A stretch of DNA of 35,540 bases from contig JASHRS010000096.1 in the NCBI GenBank assembly GCA_030037215.1, positions 1-35,540 on the forward strand, read 5' to 3'. The notes below the pieces were generated by a model, which was not told the origin of the DNA, made no database searches, and saw only the letters and a program-made list of their open reading frames with translations. Of the stretch, positions 7,197 through 17,092 are shown piece by piece (within the stretch, counting starts at the first letter, position 1; the number at the start of each line of letters is the position of its first letter). The position numbers and the translations under genes are program-made. Source of the stretch: Silvibacterium sp. Lineage in GTDB: Bacteria; Acidobacteriota; Terriglobia; Terriglobales; Acidobacteriaceae.

Positions 7197-8168
7197 CTAG
7201 TAATACTTTCTAAGGTCCATCCCGGTGTACATGCTCGCTACTTGATCCGCGTAGCCGTTGAACATCAGCGTTGGCTGGCGTTGTTTCCATATCGGCGCCC
7301 CGATCACTCGCTCCACCTTCTGGCTCCAACGGGGATGATCAACGTTGGGGTTCACATTTGAGTAGAAGCCGTATTCGTTCGGAGCCATCTCGTTCCATGT
7401 CGTGGAGGGCTGCTTCTGCACAAAGCGCACCTTCACAATCGACTTCGCCGACTTGAAACCATACTTCCACGGAACCACCACGCGCACCGGAGCGCCATCC
7501 TGGTTGGGCAGCACCTGCCCGTACAGGCCGAAGGTCAAGAGCGTCAGTGGATGCATTGCCTCATCCATGCGCAACCCCTCCGAGTAGGGCCAGTCCAGTT
7601 GAACCCGGTTAAGGGCCGGCTCTTGGGAAGGGTCGTCCAGGGAAAGGAATTGCACATACTTTGCAGAAGGCAGGGGATCGCATTGCTTGATGAACTCGGA
7701 GAGCGAATAGCCAATCCAGGGAATCACCATGCTCCACGCCTCAACACAGCGGAACCGGTACACGCGGTCTTCCAGCGGCTGCAGTTTCATCAGCGTGTCG
7801 ATGTCGAACTTTTTCTTCGCCTTCACCAGCCCTTCGACCGAGATGCTCCACGGCCGCGTCCTCAGGCTGCCTGCATATCGCGCTGGATCGTCCTTGTCTG
7901 TGCCGAATTCATAGAAATTGTTGTAGTGCGTAATGTCATAAAAAGAGGTAGGCGTCAGCCCCTGCGTCGAAAAAGGGCTGCTGACCGTCGTCAGCTTCGT
8001 ATCCGCATGCACGCTCTCGGGCCGCAATACTTGGGCAAACCGTCCTGCGGCCAGGGCTGCCACGCCCGCCGCACCGGCCGCCATAAACGAGCGCCGATCC
8101 ATATACACAGAACGGGGGGTAATCTCTGAGGAGGGAATGGAAGTCGAACCGGACTTGCGAATCAGCAT
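7197..8168 (-). CDS. msrP: MsrP, periplasmic molybdopterin methionine sulfoxide reductase
   Basis: A 323-residue catalytic subunit of MsrPQ, which reduces methionine sulfoxide in oxidised periplasmic proteins. The N-terminus has a twin-arginine signal ([12 protein letters not shown], Arg25-Arg26) followed by a hydrophobic Ala-rich stretch, so the folded cofactor-loaded protein is exported by Tat. The molybdenum-ligand cysteine is Cys141 in '[15 protein letters not shown]'. Other family blocks include '[12 protein letters not shown]', '[18 protein letters not shown]' and '[11 protein letters not shown]'. AGGAAGG lies just upstream of the ATG. The length fits the family. It forms an operon with the downstream msrQ gene. 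Confidence 0.95.
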   Translation of the reverse strand: MLIRKSGSTSIPSSEITPRSVYMDRRSFMAAGAAGVAALAAGRFAQVLRPESVHADTKLTTVSSPFSTQGLTPTSFYDITHYNNFYEFGTDKDDPARYAGSLRTRPWSISVEGLVKAKKKFDIDTLMKLQPLEDRVYRFRCVEAWSMVIPWIGYSLSEFIKQCDPLPSAKYVQFLSLDDPSQEPALNRVQLDWPYSEGLRMDEAMHPLTLLTFGLYGQVLPNQDGAPVRVVVPWKYGFKSAKSIVKVRFVQKQPSTTWNEMAPNEYGFYSNVNPNVDHPRWSQKVERVIGAPIWKQRQPTLMFNGYADQVASMYTGMDLRKYY

Positions 8169-8325
8169 GATGCCTTCCTAAGCATTCGACTCAAACCGGC
8201 CGTCTCTGGTTACACTTGGCGGCAGATTCTTGCAGAATACCGGGCTGCACAAGAAAATCAGGAGAGCCCTGCAACTGGCGCAATAACCGAATTCATGATG
8301 CAGCAGGCACAAGGAGTATAAAACA

Positions 8326-9126
8326 ATGGCAACAAGCGTAGCGGACCATAAAATCCCGGTATTGGACAACGAACGCATGTATCAGGCGGCTGAGCTTTTG
8401 CTCAAGGCGCGCCGCGAGCTTACGCCCATACCCGAACTACCCACAGAGCTGCGCCCACATACGCTCGATGAAGCCTATGCCTTGCAGGACATCATGATCG
8501 CCGTAATGGGGCCCGTTGGCGGCTGGAAGGTCGGCGCGCCCTCGGCAGACGCAACTCCCGTCTTTTCGGCAATGCCGCTCTGGGGAGGCTTCGCCGCATC
8601 AGGCAGCCGGATCGCGCCTTCATTCAGGCGCCTCCGCGAAGTCGAGGCCGAGATTGCATTCTTCCTCGGCAAAGACCTGCCGTCTCGCGCAGAGCCTTAC
8701 ACGCGTCAGGAAGTTATCGACGCAATCGCCAGCGCCCACCCTGCCATTGAGCTTCTCGAATCGGCCTATGTGGACATTCTGGCAGTTGATCGTTTCTCGC
8801 TGCTCGGTGATCTTCAGGCAAATGGAGGCTTTGCATATGGCGCGGCAGTTCCCGGCTGGCAAAGCTACAACCTGGCGGAAGAAAGTGTAACCGTCACCAT
8901 CGACGGATCCGTAAGGTTCGAGGGCACGGCTTCGAATCCGGCGGGCACCGACCTGCTCCGGCTCATTACCTGGCTCGCCAATGAAGGAAGCTATCGCACC
9001 GGAGGCCTGAAATTCGGCCAATGGATCACGACTGGAAGCTGGTCAGGTAAATCGCACGCCAACGCCGGATCTCGAGCTGAAGTGCACTTCTCTCGCTTCG
9101 GAGAAGTCAATCTCAAATTCGACTGA
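8326..9126 (+). CDS. 2-keto-4-pentenoate hydratase-family protein
   Basis: A 266-residue protein of the fumarylacetoacetate hydrolase-related hydratases (MhpD/DmpE/HpaH type). The metal-binding motif 'EVEAEIAFFLGKDLP' is visible near residue 106, and 'GGWKVGAPS' and 'GSYRTGGLKFGQWITTGSW' fit the family. Characterised members add water to 2-hydroxypenta-2,4-dienoate or related dienoates during meta-cleavage degradation of aromatics. None of the expected partners (extradiol dioxygenase, aldolase, acylating aldehyde dehydrogenase) is nearby, so the substrate is not predictable. AAGGAG precedes the ATG at about 9 bases. It is a single-gene unit, convergent with the next gene, the stops being 13 bases apart. 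Confidence 0.88.
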   Translation: MATSVADHKIPVLDNERMYQAAELLLKARRELTPIPELPTELRPHTLDEAYALQDIMIAVMGPVGGWKVGAPSADATPVFSAMPLWGGFAASGSRIAPSFRRLREVEAEIAFFLGKDLPSRAEPYTRQEVIDAIASAHPAIELLESAYVDILAVDRFSLLGDLQANGGFAYGAAVPGWQSYNLAEESVTVTIDGSVRFEGTASNPAGTDLLRLITWLANEGSYRTGGLKFGQWITTGSWSGKSHANAGSRAEVHFSRFGEVNLKFD

Positions 9127-9139
9127 GCAGTTTTCTCGT

Positions 9140-10105
9140 CTATTTTGCGGCCTGAACGCCGCTGTTCTTTCGCGCCCGCTCTTCAAAATAGGGGAGCGAA
9201 AGAAGTAGTCCCTCTCGCAAAGATACCTCCGGGGACCATCCAAGCAGTTCCTTCGCTTTGGTGATGTCCGGCTTGCGCCGCGCTGGATCATCTTCCGGCA
9301 GCGCTTCATAGCGGATCCGGCTCTTAGATCCAGTGACGGCCAGAACTTCTCGTGCACACTCGAGAATGGTCCACTCCTCGGGATTGCCGATGTTGACGGG
9401 CAGGTGCTCCTCCGACTTCGAAAGACGCAGGATTCCGTCGATCAGGTCAGAGACATAACAGAAACTGCGTGTCTGCGCGCCATCGCCGAATACCGTGAGG
9501 TCTTCGCCCTGCAGCGCCTGCATCATCAGGTTCGAAATCACGCGCCCATCCGTCGGCTGAAGCCGCGGGCCGTAGGTATTGAAGATGCGGACCATCCGCG
9601 TATCGACGCCGTAATACCGGTGATACGCCATCACCGCCGCTTCGGAAAAACGCTTTGACTCGTCATACACTGACCGTGGGCCGATTGGATTCACGTGGCC
9701 CCAGTAGCTCTCCGGCTGCGGATGAACCTCTGGGTCTCCGTAACACTCCGACGTCGACGCATGAAGAAACCTGGCTCCGCTCCACCGCGCAACTTCGAGC
9801 AAATTTATCGTCCCATATGAGCCCACCTTCAATGTCTCAGGCCCCAGCCGTGCGTAGTCGGCAGGACTGGCGGGCGATGCAAAGTTGAAGACGTAGTCGA
9901 GCTGGTCGATCTCCAGCGGTTCGCAGATATCGTGCTCTATAAAACTGAAGCGTACCTCTTGGTTGAGTCCCTTCAGATTCTCCGAGTTTCCGGTCGAGTA
10001 GTTATCGACACCGACCACATGGTTACCGTCTGCAATCAAGGCCTCGCAAAGATGAGAACCAAGAAACCCGGCCGCCCCGCTCACCAGTACGCGTTTTTGA
10101 GCCAA
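9140..10105 (-). CDS. uxs: UDP-glucuronate decarboxylase (UDP-xylose synthase)
   Basis: A 321-residue short-chain dehydrogenase-type nucleotide-sugar enzyme. The N-terminal NAD motif is GAAGFLG. The blocks '[19 protein letters not shown]', '[20 protein letters not shown]' and '[17 protein letters not shown]' are specific for UXS enzymes, which oxidise and decarboxylate UDP-glucuronate to UDP-xylose; the last contains the catalytic YxxxK. I place the start at TTG 10105, which has GGAG (10114-10117) 8 bases upstream. The GTG at 10147 would overlap the previous gene and lacks a site. Its substrate is the product of the UDP-glucose dehydrogenase encoded 16 bases upstream, so the two genes form one pathway: UDP-glucose to UDP-glucuronate to UDP-xylose. 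Confidence 0.92.
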   Translation of the reverse strand: MAQKRVLVSGAAGFLGSHLCEALIADGNHVVGVDNYSTGNSENLKGLNQEVRFSFIEHDICEPLEIDQLDYVFNFASPASPADYARLGPETLKVGSYGTINLLEVARWSGARFLHASTSECYGDPEVHPQPESYWGHVNPIGPRSVYDESKRFSEAAVMAYHRYYGVDTRMVRIFNTYGPRLQPTDGRVISNLMMQALQGEDLTVFGDGAQTRSFCYVSDLIDGILRLSKSEEHLPVNIGNPEEWTILECAREVLAVTGSKSRIRYEALPEDDPARRKPDITKAKELLGWSPEVSLREGLLLSLPYFEERARKNSGVQAAK

Positions 10106-10121
10106 TGAGCCAACTCCTTCT

Positions 10122-11528
10122 TTACAAAGTCTTGAGCGCCTTAACACTTGTCGTTGGATAGGGCCGCCCGACGCTGAAATAGGTAAATCCTTTTTCGAGC
10201 ATCAGTTCCGGATCGAATAGGTTCCGGCCATCAATCACAATTGGATGCCGCAGTGCATTCCGCAGCCTGTCCAGGTCGATCGCTGCAAACTCCTGCCAGT
10301 CGCTCAGAATGAGCACAGCATGGGCATCCTGCGCCATCTCATACATATCGGATGCATACCGCACCTGCGGTCCCGGCGGAATCACGGTTTTCGTTCTCTC
10401 CATCGCCGCCGGGTCGTACAACGTGACGCAACAGCCTTCCTTCAGCAGCATATTCACAATGTCTATTGCTGGAGATTCGCGAATATCATCCGTACCGCCC
10501 TTGAAAGCAAGGCCTAACACTGCGATATTCTTCCCGCGCAGTGTCCATAACGCCGAGCGTATCTTCCTGAAGAACAGTTTTTTCTGCTGGCTGTTTATCT
10601 TCTCGACCTCAGCCAGAAGGTCGAACTGTTGCCCCAATTGCTCGGCGACCCATCGAAAGGCCGCAACGTCCTTGGGGAAACAAGACCCGCCGTATCCAAT
10701 CCCGGCGCGCAGAAATTTCGGCCCGATGCGCTCATCCATGCCCACGCCCTCGGCCACTTCCTCAACATTCACTCCAGCGGCATCGCAGATATTCGCAACC
10801 GCGTTGATGAAAGAAATCTTCATCGCCAGAAACGCGTTTGTGGCATGCTTGGTCAACTCAGCGGCCTTCGTCGACATCTTCAGCAGCGGCGGAGGATTGT
10901 TTGCACTGCGGCTGCCCGGAACCGCGTGAGGCAGGTTGTAATACGCGCCTGAAGTCAACGGCCCATAAATCTGTCGCATCACCCTGGCTGCACGTTCACT
11001 TTCAACACCGATGACAATGCGGTTTGGATGAAGAAAATCTGTAACTCCTGTTCCCTCGCGTAGAAACTCCGGGTTCGAGACCACATCGAAGGTATCTTTT
11101 TGAGTGCCGTTCCGCTCGAGAATCCGGGTGATCCACTCGTTTGTATAAACAGGCACCGTACTCTTCTCAACAATCACCTTATAACTATCGATGGAGCGGG
11201 CGATCTCGCTCGCAACGGCATCCACATATGAGAGATCGGCATCGCCAGTGTCTGATTGCGGCGTGCCGACTGCAATAAAGATCACCTGCGCCTGGCTGGT
11301 CGCTCGATGCAGTTCAGTGGTGAACTCAATGCTACCTCCACGATGCCGGCTCAATATCTCAGGCAGGTACTCCTCATGGATCGGCACTCCGCCTTCGTTC
11401 AGGAGACGCACTTTTTCTTCGTCGTTATCCACACAGATGACGCGGTGTCCCATCTCGGCAAAGCACGCGGCGGACACAAGTCCCACGTAGCCTGAGCCTA
11501 CGACCGCAATCACAATTTGTTGATTCAT
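10122..11528 (-). CDS. ugd: UDP-glucose 6-dehydrogenase
   Basis: A 468-residue enzyme that oxidises UDP-glucose to UDP-glucuronate with two NAD molecules. The N-terminal Rossmann motif is GSGYVGL, '[19 protein letters not shown]' is the conserved central block, and the catalytic Cys283 is in [10 protein letters not shown]. The C-terminal UDP-binding domain has '[17 protein letters not shown]'. An insertion of roughly 20 residues (about 192-217, '[17 protein letters not shown]' and following) stands where most bacterial homologues have a short loop before '[18 protein letters not shown]'. A GGA-containing site precedes the ATG. It lies 102 bases downstream of the aminotransferase gene and directly upstream of the UXS gene. 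Confidence 0.94.
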   Translation of the reverse strand: MNQQIVIAVVGSGYVGLVSAACFAEMGHRVICVDNDEEKVRLLNEGGVPIHEEYLPEILSRHRGGSIEFTTELHRATSQAQVIFIAVGTPQSDTGDADLSYVDAVASEIARSIDSYKVIVEKSTVPVYTNEWITRILERNGTQKDTFDVVSNPEFLREGTGVTDFLHPNRIVIGVESERAARVMRQIYGPLTSGAYYNLPHAVPGSRSANNPPPLLKMSTKAAELTKHATNAFLAMKISFINAVANICDAAGVNVEEVAEGVGMDERIGPKFLRAGIGYGGSCFPKDVAAFRWVAEQLGQQFDLLAEVEKINSQQKKLFFRKIRSALWTLRGKNIAVLGLAFKGGTDDIRESPAIDIVNMLLKEGCCVTLYDPAAMERTKTVIPPGPQVRYASDMYEMAQDAHAVLILSDWQEFAAIDLDRLRNALRHPIVIDGRNLFDPELMLEKGFTYFSVGRPYPTTSVKALKTL

Positions 11529-11630
11529 TCCGTGGTCCTTATTGAGTATTGTGAAACTTCAGGATGCCGCATCGGATTACGCCGTGCGAGAAAGCCGAAC
11601 AGGCTACCCTCAGAATGCCTGATTCGTGGC

Positions 11631-12740
11631 CTATAGTCGAGCAGTTGATCCGGCACCTGCCATTGCCCGTTGAATCGCGTCGCATATCTTTTCCTGATCT
11701 TCGAGCTTTAGATAAGGATGCATAGGCAGGCTGAGCACCCGGCGGGCAGCGCGCTCCGCGATGGGAAAGTTCCCCTCGACATAACCCAGATCGCGAAATG
11801 CCGGCTGCAAATGCGCGGGCACCGGATAATGGACCGCCGTCGGTATGCCTTTGTTTCTCAGTGCATCCACGATCCGTTCGCGATCATCGACTTCGATCGT
11901 GTATTGCGCAAAAACGCTGCGGTTCCCTTCTGTGATCCATGGCGTCTGAATAATCTCCCCAAGTAGCTTGGAATAATGCTCGGCAACCTCACATCGTAAC
12001 TGTAGCTCCTTGTCAAAAATTTCCAGTTTCGCCAGAAGAATCGCTGCCTGAATCGTATCCAGCCGCCCATTCAGCCCAAGCCGGACATGATGATACCTGG
12101 ATGCCTGTCCGTGGTTGCGAATCTCCTGCATAACGGCGGCAAGATGGTCGTCATTGGTAAAACACGCGCCGCCATCGCCATAGCAGCCAAGTGGTTTCGA
12201 AGGGAAAAAACTCGTGCACCCGATTGCGCTGAGGTTGCAGGATTGCCGGCCTTTATAAGTTGCGCCAAAGCTCTGTGCACCGTCTTCTATAACCGGCAGG
12301 TCGTGAGCTGCGTTCTGAATCGCGTCGAAGTCCGCGCATTGTCCGTAGAGTGAAACCGGCATTACAGCGCGCGTGCGCGAAGTGATGGCGCTGGAGATGC
12401 GCGACGCGTCGAGATTCCACGTACGCGGATCGATATCCACGAATACCGGCTTCGCGCCCAGCAGAGCAATCATCTCGACTGTGGCAATAAAGGTAAACGG
12501 CGAGGTGATGACCTCGTCTCCGGGCCCGATTCCCAGCGCCATCAGCGCGACCAGCAGCGCGTCGGTTCCACTCGCACAGGAAATGCAGTGTTTGCTTCCA
12601 GTACGCCGCGCCAGCTCAACTTCCAGTGCAGCAATCTCCGGACCGAGAATGTACCGGCCATGCTCAAGGACTGCGTGAATCCTGGAATCAACGCTTTCCT
12701 TGATGATTCTGTACTGCGTTTTTAGATCAACAAATTCCAT
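11631..12740 (-). CDS. wbpE: WbpE-like nucleotide-sugar aminotransferase (DegT/DnrJ/EryC1)
   Basis: A 369-residue PLP-dependent aminotransferase. The sequence follows WbpE/WlbC enzymes closely: 'HGRYILGPEIAALE', 'CISCASGTDALLVALMALG', 'MPVSLYGQCADFDAI' and the PLP lysine Lys182 in 'CTSFFPSKPLGCYGDGGA'. WbpE aminates the 3-keto group of UDP-GlcNAc uronate on the way to 2,3-diacetamido-uronic acids of O-antigen. It follows a WbpA-like dehydrogenase by 40 bases in the same operon, which supports this pathway. The 3-oxidase (WbpB) and the acetyltransferase (WbpD) are not in the window. The ATG at 12740 is used; the TTG one codon earlier is less likely. No clear ribosome binding site is visible, so translation may depend on the upstream gene. 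Confidence 0.88.
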   Translation of the reverse strand: MEFVDLKTQYRIIKESVDSRIHAVLEHGRYILGPEIAALEVELARRTGSKHCISCASGTDALLVALMALGIGPGDEVITSPFTFIATVEMIALLGAKPVFVDIDPRTWNLDASRISSAITSRTRAVMPVSLYGQCADFDAIQNAAHDLPVIEDGAQSFGATYKGRQSCNLSAIGCTSFFPSKPLGCYGDGGACFTNDDHLAAVMQEIRNHGQASRYHHVRLGLNGRLDTIQAAILLAKLEIFDKELQLRCEVAEHYSKLLGEIIQTPWITEGNRSVFAQYTIEVDDRERIVDALRNKGIPTAVHYPVPAHLQPAFRDLGYVEGNFPIAERAARRVLSLPMHPYLKLEDQEKICDAIQRAMAGAGSTARL

Positions 12741-12780
12741 CAAACGATTTCAACACCTGTTCCAGCCCGCAATTCCCGGC

Positions 12781-14124
12781 TCAGCAGTGCATAATTTTGT
12801 CGGACTGAATTCCCTTGGTCGCATTCCGCGTATCCACCACTAGCTTCGATTCAGCAACAATGCGCGCATAGTCGTAATCCGAATGGTCCGTCACAATAAG
12901 GACGGCGTCATACTGGCCCAGGTTCTCGAGTGGAGTATTTTCCATATTCAGGTCGTAGTGGCGCCCGTGCCCGACACGAGCAAAGTAAGGATCGTTGTAA
13001 TAAACGATTGCACCGCGCTGGCGGAGCAGCTCTATGATCGTCAGAGCGGGCGATTCGCGTAGGTCATCGATGTCCTTCTTATAAGCCACGCCCAGAATCA
13101 GCACTTTGGATCCCTTGAGCGACTTCTGGTGTTCGTTCAGTGCGGCCATGGTCTGCTCGAGCACGAAATACGGCATGTTGTTGTTGACCTCGCCCGCCAG
13201 TTCGATAAACCGGGTATGGAAATCGAACTGCTTTGCCTTCCACGAGAGGTAGAACGGGTCGATAGGGATACAGTGGCCGCCCAAACCGGGCCCCGGATAA
13301 AACGCCTGAAACCCAAACGGCTTGGTTTTTGCTGCGTGAATCACTTCAAAAACATCGATATTCATCCGCAGGCAAAGCTGCTTCAATTCATTCACCAGCG
13401 CAATATTTACGCAGCGGTAAATATTTTCAAGCAGCTTGGTCATTTCGGCTGCCGCGGGAGAAGACACAGGCACGATGCGATTAAAGATGCTCCCATAGAC
13501 CGCTGATGCAAGCTCCAACGCCACCGGTCCGCAACCGCCCACCACCTTGGGGATATCGCGGCGCGCCACCGTATCGTTCCCTGGATCTTCGCGCTCAGGA
13601 GAAAAAGCAACATAAAAGCCGGGCGTCTCCTCATCTCGCGCCACACGCAGGCCTGCACTATTCCCTTTTTCCAGAAGTGGAACTACAACCTCTTCCGTCG
13701 TGCCCGGGTACGTCGTGCTCTCAAGAACAATAAGTTGCCCCTGCCGCACATGCGGCGCCATCGCTTCGAGCGTTCCGGTAATAAAGCTCAGATCGGGCTC
13801 GTGGTACTCATTCAGTGGAGTTGGGACGCAGATAATCACGGCGTCCATCTGTGCAATCTCACTGTAATCTGCTGTCGCGCGAAAGCCTTTCTGCTGCGCC
13901 TGCCGCACCTCGCTGCCGGCAATGCGGACAATGTACGACCCGCCTGCGTTCAGCGTGTCTACCTTCCGTCTGTCAATGTCGAAACCGGTAACCGCGAATT
14001 GCTGCTCGCTGAAGAGCAGGGCCAGGGGCAGCCCTACATAGCCCATCCCGATAATTCCGATGCGGACCTGCCGGGTTTCCACCCTTTTCTTCAATTCCGC
14101 TGCTGTCAAAGAAGTTGTGGTCAC
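12781..14124 (-). CDS. wbpA: UDP-N-acetylglucosamine 6-dehydrogenase, WbpA-like
   Basis: A 447-residue nucleotide-sugar dehydrogenase. The N-terminal NAD motif is 'GIIGMGYVGLPLAL'. The block 'SPEREDPGN' and the catalytic Cys285 in 'GPGLGGHCIPIDPFYLSW' mark the WbpA/WecC side of the family, acting on UDP-HexNAc, and not the UDP-glucose type encoded later in the same operon. The C-terminal domain has 'LGVAYKKDIDDLRESPAL'. Known WbpA makes UDP-GlcNAc uronate. The start is GTG 14124 with AAGG 7 bases upstream. It is the first gene of a four-gene minus-strand operon that ends at 9140. Confidence 0.9.
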   Translation of the reverse strand: MTTTSLTAAELKKRVETRQVRIGIIGMGYVGLPLALLFSEQQFAVTGFDIDRRKVDTLNAGGSYIVRIAGSEVRQAQQKGFRATADYSEIAQMDAVIICVPTPLNEYHEPDLSFITGTLEAMAPHVRQGQLIVLESTTYPGTTEEVVVPLLEKGNSAGLRVARDEETPGFYVAFSPEREDPGNDTVARRDIPKVVGGCGPVALELASAVYGSIFNRIVPVSSPAAAEMTKLLENIYRCVNIALVNELKQLCLRMNIDVFEVIHAAKTKPFGFQAFYPGPGLGGHCIPIDPFYLSWKAKQFDFHTRFIELAGEVNNNMPYFVLEQTMAALNEHQKSLKGSKVLILGVAYKKDIDDLRESPALTIIELLRQRGAIVYYNDPYFARVGHGRHYDLNMENTPLENLGQYDAVLIVTDHSDYDYARIVAESKLVVDTRNATKGIQSDKIMHC

Positions 14125-14292
14125 AAAGAACCTTTCTACAAAGCAACATCTTCACCCAAATTTTGGCGGGGGGACAGGTTATACCGCCGGCAAACGGGAA
14201 AAGCCTTGATTCGACATAAGATAGCGCCACGGTCGAACACCAGGTTCCAGCCGGCAGTGGAATCTGAATTTTAGCATGCGGCAGTGCATTCT

Positions 14293-14339
14293 CAGTGCCC
14301 GCAGGTGAGCTTGGCACTGCGATGACCGCCAACGTCATC
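14293..14339. repeat. Two adjacent stem-loops after the ADOP gene
   Basis: CAGTGCC (14293-14299) and GGCACTG (14313-14319) form a perfect 7-base stem, and GATGAC (14321-14326) with GTCATC (14334-14339) a 6-base stem. They sit directly downstream of the ABC permease gene on the minus strand. No T-run follows on either strand, so a classical intrinsic terminator is not shown; they may protect the 3' end of the mRNA or act with Rho. Confidence 0.35.
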
Positions 14340-14349
14340 CTCTAAATTT

Positions 14350-16782
14350 TTATTCATCGCGCAGCAGAATCACCGGATCGACGGCGAGCGCGCGGCGGGC
14401 GGGAATCCAGGCTGCGACCAGGCCCACGGCCAGCATCGTCAGTACGACTCCGCCAAGCACAATCGGGTCCTTTGGCGTGGCCTGATAGACGATGGATGAA
14501 AGCACATGCGTGGCAAGTATGCCGAGGACCATGCCCGTTACAGACCCAATCGTAAGCAGACGGAACGCCCGCCCCAGCGCAGCACCGAGCACCTTGCGCT
14601 GATTTGCGCCAAGCGCGACACGGATTCCCAGCTCGCGCATGCGTTTGCTCACCGCATAGGAAGCCATTCCGAAGATGCCCGTGATAGCGAGCATGGCTCC
14701 AAGCAGGCCAAGCACCCCGAGAGCCACGGTGGCCACACGCGCGGCGAAGAGAGCCGAATCTAGTTCGCTGTTCCAGGTCTTGATCTCCAGAGGAAGTGCA
14801 GGATCGAGGCTGCGCATCGCCCGCTGCAGGGCTGCGGCGATCTCCTGTGGGTCGCGCTGCGACCGAACAATGAGCCTGGTGTCGCCTGAGGGCTGCTGCA
14901 GGAATGAATAGAACATGGCCGGCTGGGGATCTTCCGTGAGGGTCTGATACTTGCCGTCCTGCACCACGCCCACCACCTCAACTCGTGTTCCACCCCAGAT
15001 TTTGAAGTGCCCACCGACGGCCTTTTCCACCGAGCCGAAAACCTTGCGTGCAAATTCGCGATTCACGACAGCAACCATCGGAGCCTTGCTGTCGTCGTGA
15101 AGCGTAAAGACCCGCCCAGCCAGAAGCGTAGTTTCGGCAGCGCGAAAATAATCAGGCGAGATGTCGAACTGTTGCGCATCGGCTATGGAATTTGTTGGTC
15201 GATAGTCCGTTGTGCTGTCAGTAAAGACCGACGAGTCGTTGCCGCCAATGCTGAGCGGCAGCCGGTCGGCATAGCCCACGGCTGTAACGCCGGGAATGGC
15301 GGCTGCAGCATCCAGCATGTGCCGCTGCATCTGGGCGCGCTGATCGCCGTCATAACCGGCCATGTGCAGATCAGTCTGGACCAGCATCGCTCCCTGAGGC
15401 TGAAAACCGTAATTGCTGTGCAGCGAGCGCGCCAGGCCGCGTACCGCAACCAGCGATGCCGTGACCAGAACGGCGCAGATGGCGATTTGCAAAGCCAGCA
15501 GCACATCGCGCAGAGTGATGCGGCGCTGGCTGCCGGCGACGGACGAACCGGAGCGGATGGTCTGCCAGGGATCGGTCTTGAGCACCTGACGGACCGGGAC
15601 CAACCCAAAGAGAAATCCGCTGAACAGCGCAAGAAACAGCGCCAGGAGGTAGGTCTTTGCATCCGGATTGACCGGCACATTGATCGGTATGTCGGGGATG
15701 GGACGCCAGGTACTCAACAACCGCAGAATAGCGACTGCGCCCGCCATACCGCAGATTCCTCCTGCCAGAGAAACCAGACCGGCTTCTGTGAAAAGCTGGC
15801 GAAAGATGAGTTGCCGGCGTGATCCGAGAGCCATGCGCACAGCAATCTCACGCGAGCGGTCAGCCGCGCGAGCGGCGAAGAGGCTGCCGAGGTTGGCGCA
15901 TGCGGCGAGCAGGATGAGGGCAGCCAGAAGCATCAGCCCGGCCATAAAAGCGCGCGCAGGCCGGCCGAGCGTATCACCTACGAGTCCGGGCCTCGCCAGC
16001 GTGAGCTTCAGGCCGTCATCTGATTTTGGATACGATTTTGCGAGTGAAGCAGCGATGGTGTTAAGGTCCGCGGTCGCCGCCGCAGCCGTCACTCCCGGCT
16101 TCAAATGGCCGATTACCCATGTGAAGTGGTCGCCGCGCTCGTTGAGTGGGTCCCATCCCCCCATCTGCGGCAAATCCACGAGGGGCGCCCACAGATCGGG
16201 CGCGAAGAAAAGCTCCGTACCGCGGAAGTCGGGAGGTGCAACGCCAATGATCGTGTAGGGATGCTTGTTGATCTGCACAATACGGCCTACAACAGCGGGA
16301 TTACTGTTGAATTGACTATGCCAATAGGCATAGCTCAACACGATGTAGGGCGCGCTGTTCTTTCCATGTTCGTCGGAAGCGTGGATGAGCCGGCCAAGAT
16401 AAGGCCGAATGCCGAGTGCGTCGAAGTAATTGCCGCTGACCAGGTACGGCCAGACGACGGAGGGATTGTCGCCCCCGGTGTTGAGGCCAACGCCGCCCTG
16501 GATGCTATATGACACCAGGGATTCGAAGCTGCGATTTCGATCGCGCAGATCGAGATAATCGGGATACGACTGGGATGGAGATGTTCCTGACGGGAAAGGC
16601 CGCTCCAGCATGAAAAGGTTCTCTGGATGCGACACATTGAGCGGGCGTAGCACCAGCGCATTTAGCACGCTGAAGACGACCGCATTGGCGCCAATGGCCA
16701 GCGCCAATGTGAGCACTGCGGTCAGGGCAAATCCAGGCGCTTTTCGCAACTGCCGCAAAGCAAGTCGTAAGTTGGCGTTCAT
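14350..16782 (-). CDS. ADOP-type ABC permease (MacB/FtsX-like, duplicated)
   Basis: An 810-residue membrane protein of the acidobacterial duplicated orphan permease family. It begins 'NLRLALRQLRKAPGFALTAV', the family's hallmark N-terminus, and the first membrane segment follows. Layout: periplasmic MacB-type domain about 45-245, FtsX-like three-helix block about 275-405 ('LGSRRQLIFRQLFTEAGLV'), a second periplasmic domain about 445-660 and a second FtsX block about 690-805 ('LGANQRKVLGAAL'). Such proteins occur in many copies in acidobacterial genomes without a linked ATPase, and no ATPase gene adjoins this one. The transported substrate is unknown. A strong site (AAGGGGG) precedes the ATG. 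It appears to be monocistronic. Confidence 0.93.
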   Translation of the reverse strand: MNANLRLALRQLRKAPGFALTAVLTLALAIGANAVVFSVLNALVLRPLNVSHPENLFMLERPFPSGTSPSQSYPDYLDLRDRNRSFESLVSYSIQGGVGLNTGGDNPSVVWPYLVSGNYFDALGIRPYLGRLIHASDEHGKNSAPYIVLSYAYWHSQFNSNPAVVGRIVQINKHPYTIIGVAPPDFRGTELFFAPDLWAPLVDLPQMGGWDPLNERGDHFTWVIGHLKPGVTAAAATADLNTIAASLAKSYPKSDDGLKLTLARPGLVGDTLGRPARAFMAGLMLLAALILLAACANLGSLFAARAADRSREIAVRMALGSRRQLIFRQLFTEAGLVSLAGGICGMAGAVAILRLLSTWRPIPDIPINVPVNPDAKTYLLALFLALFSGFLFGLVPVRQVLKTDPWQTIRSGSSVAGSQRRITLRDVLLALQIAICAVLVTASLVAVRGLARSLHSNYGFQPQGAMLVQTDLHMAGYDGDQRAQMQRHMLDAAAAIPGVTAVGYADRLPLSIGGNDSSVFTDSTTDYRPTNSIADAQQFDISPDYFRAAETTLLAGRVFTLHDDSKAPMVAVVNREFARKVFGSVEKAVGGHFKIWGGTRVEVVGVVQDGKYQTLTEDPQPAMFYSFLQQPSGDTRLIVRSQRDPQEIAAALQRAMRSLDPALPLEIKTWNSELDSALFAARVATVALGVLGLLGAMLAITGIFGMASYAVSKRMRELGIRVALGANQRKVLGAALGRAFRLLTIGSVTGMVLGILATHVLSSIVYQATPKDPIVLGGVVLTMLAVGLVAAWIPARRALAVDPVILLRDE

Positions 16783-17092
16783 AGTTCCCCCTTGTTACAC
16801 AGTGCCTGTACTTTCTTCACGCTAGGGCTCCAATCAGCCATACGATTGCTCAAAGGCAGCGGTTCCATTCGACATTGCCATGATTCTCAATTAGGTTTAA
16901 CGGGGGCTTAGCAGGATCGCACTCGCACAACTCATGGCACGGTACAATGCAAATACGATGTGCTATGACCATCTGACTCTGGAACAGGTGTAAACGGTAG
17001 TAGATTGGGCTTGCATCGTCGGAGCGACCAAAACCGAGTACCGAATAAAGCGGCGGTGCGGATAGCCGCACAGGTAGTTGAAAATAAAGCGT
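16783..17092. other. Divergent intergenic region upstream of tRNA-Leu
   Basis: The region separates the minus-strand ADOP gene from plus-strand tRNA-Leu and should hold both promoters. I see no gene. A perfect 6-base stem-loop, GTGCGG-ATAG-CCGCAC, lies at 17056-17071, 21 bases before the tRNA. A TACAAT sequence on the plus strand near 16942 is a possible -10 box but is far from the tRNA. Confidence 0.4.

Noticed and set aside
8178-8378. 66-codon minus-strand frame between msrP and the hydratase gene
   Set aside because: It overlaps the start of the hydratase gene, and its hydrophobic composition comes from the promoter region; no ribosome binding site was found.
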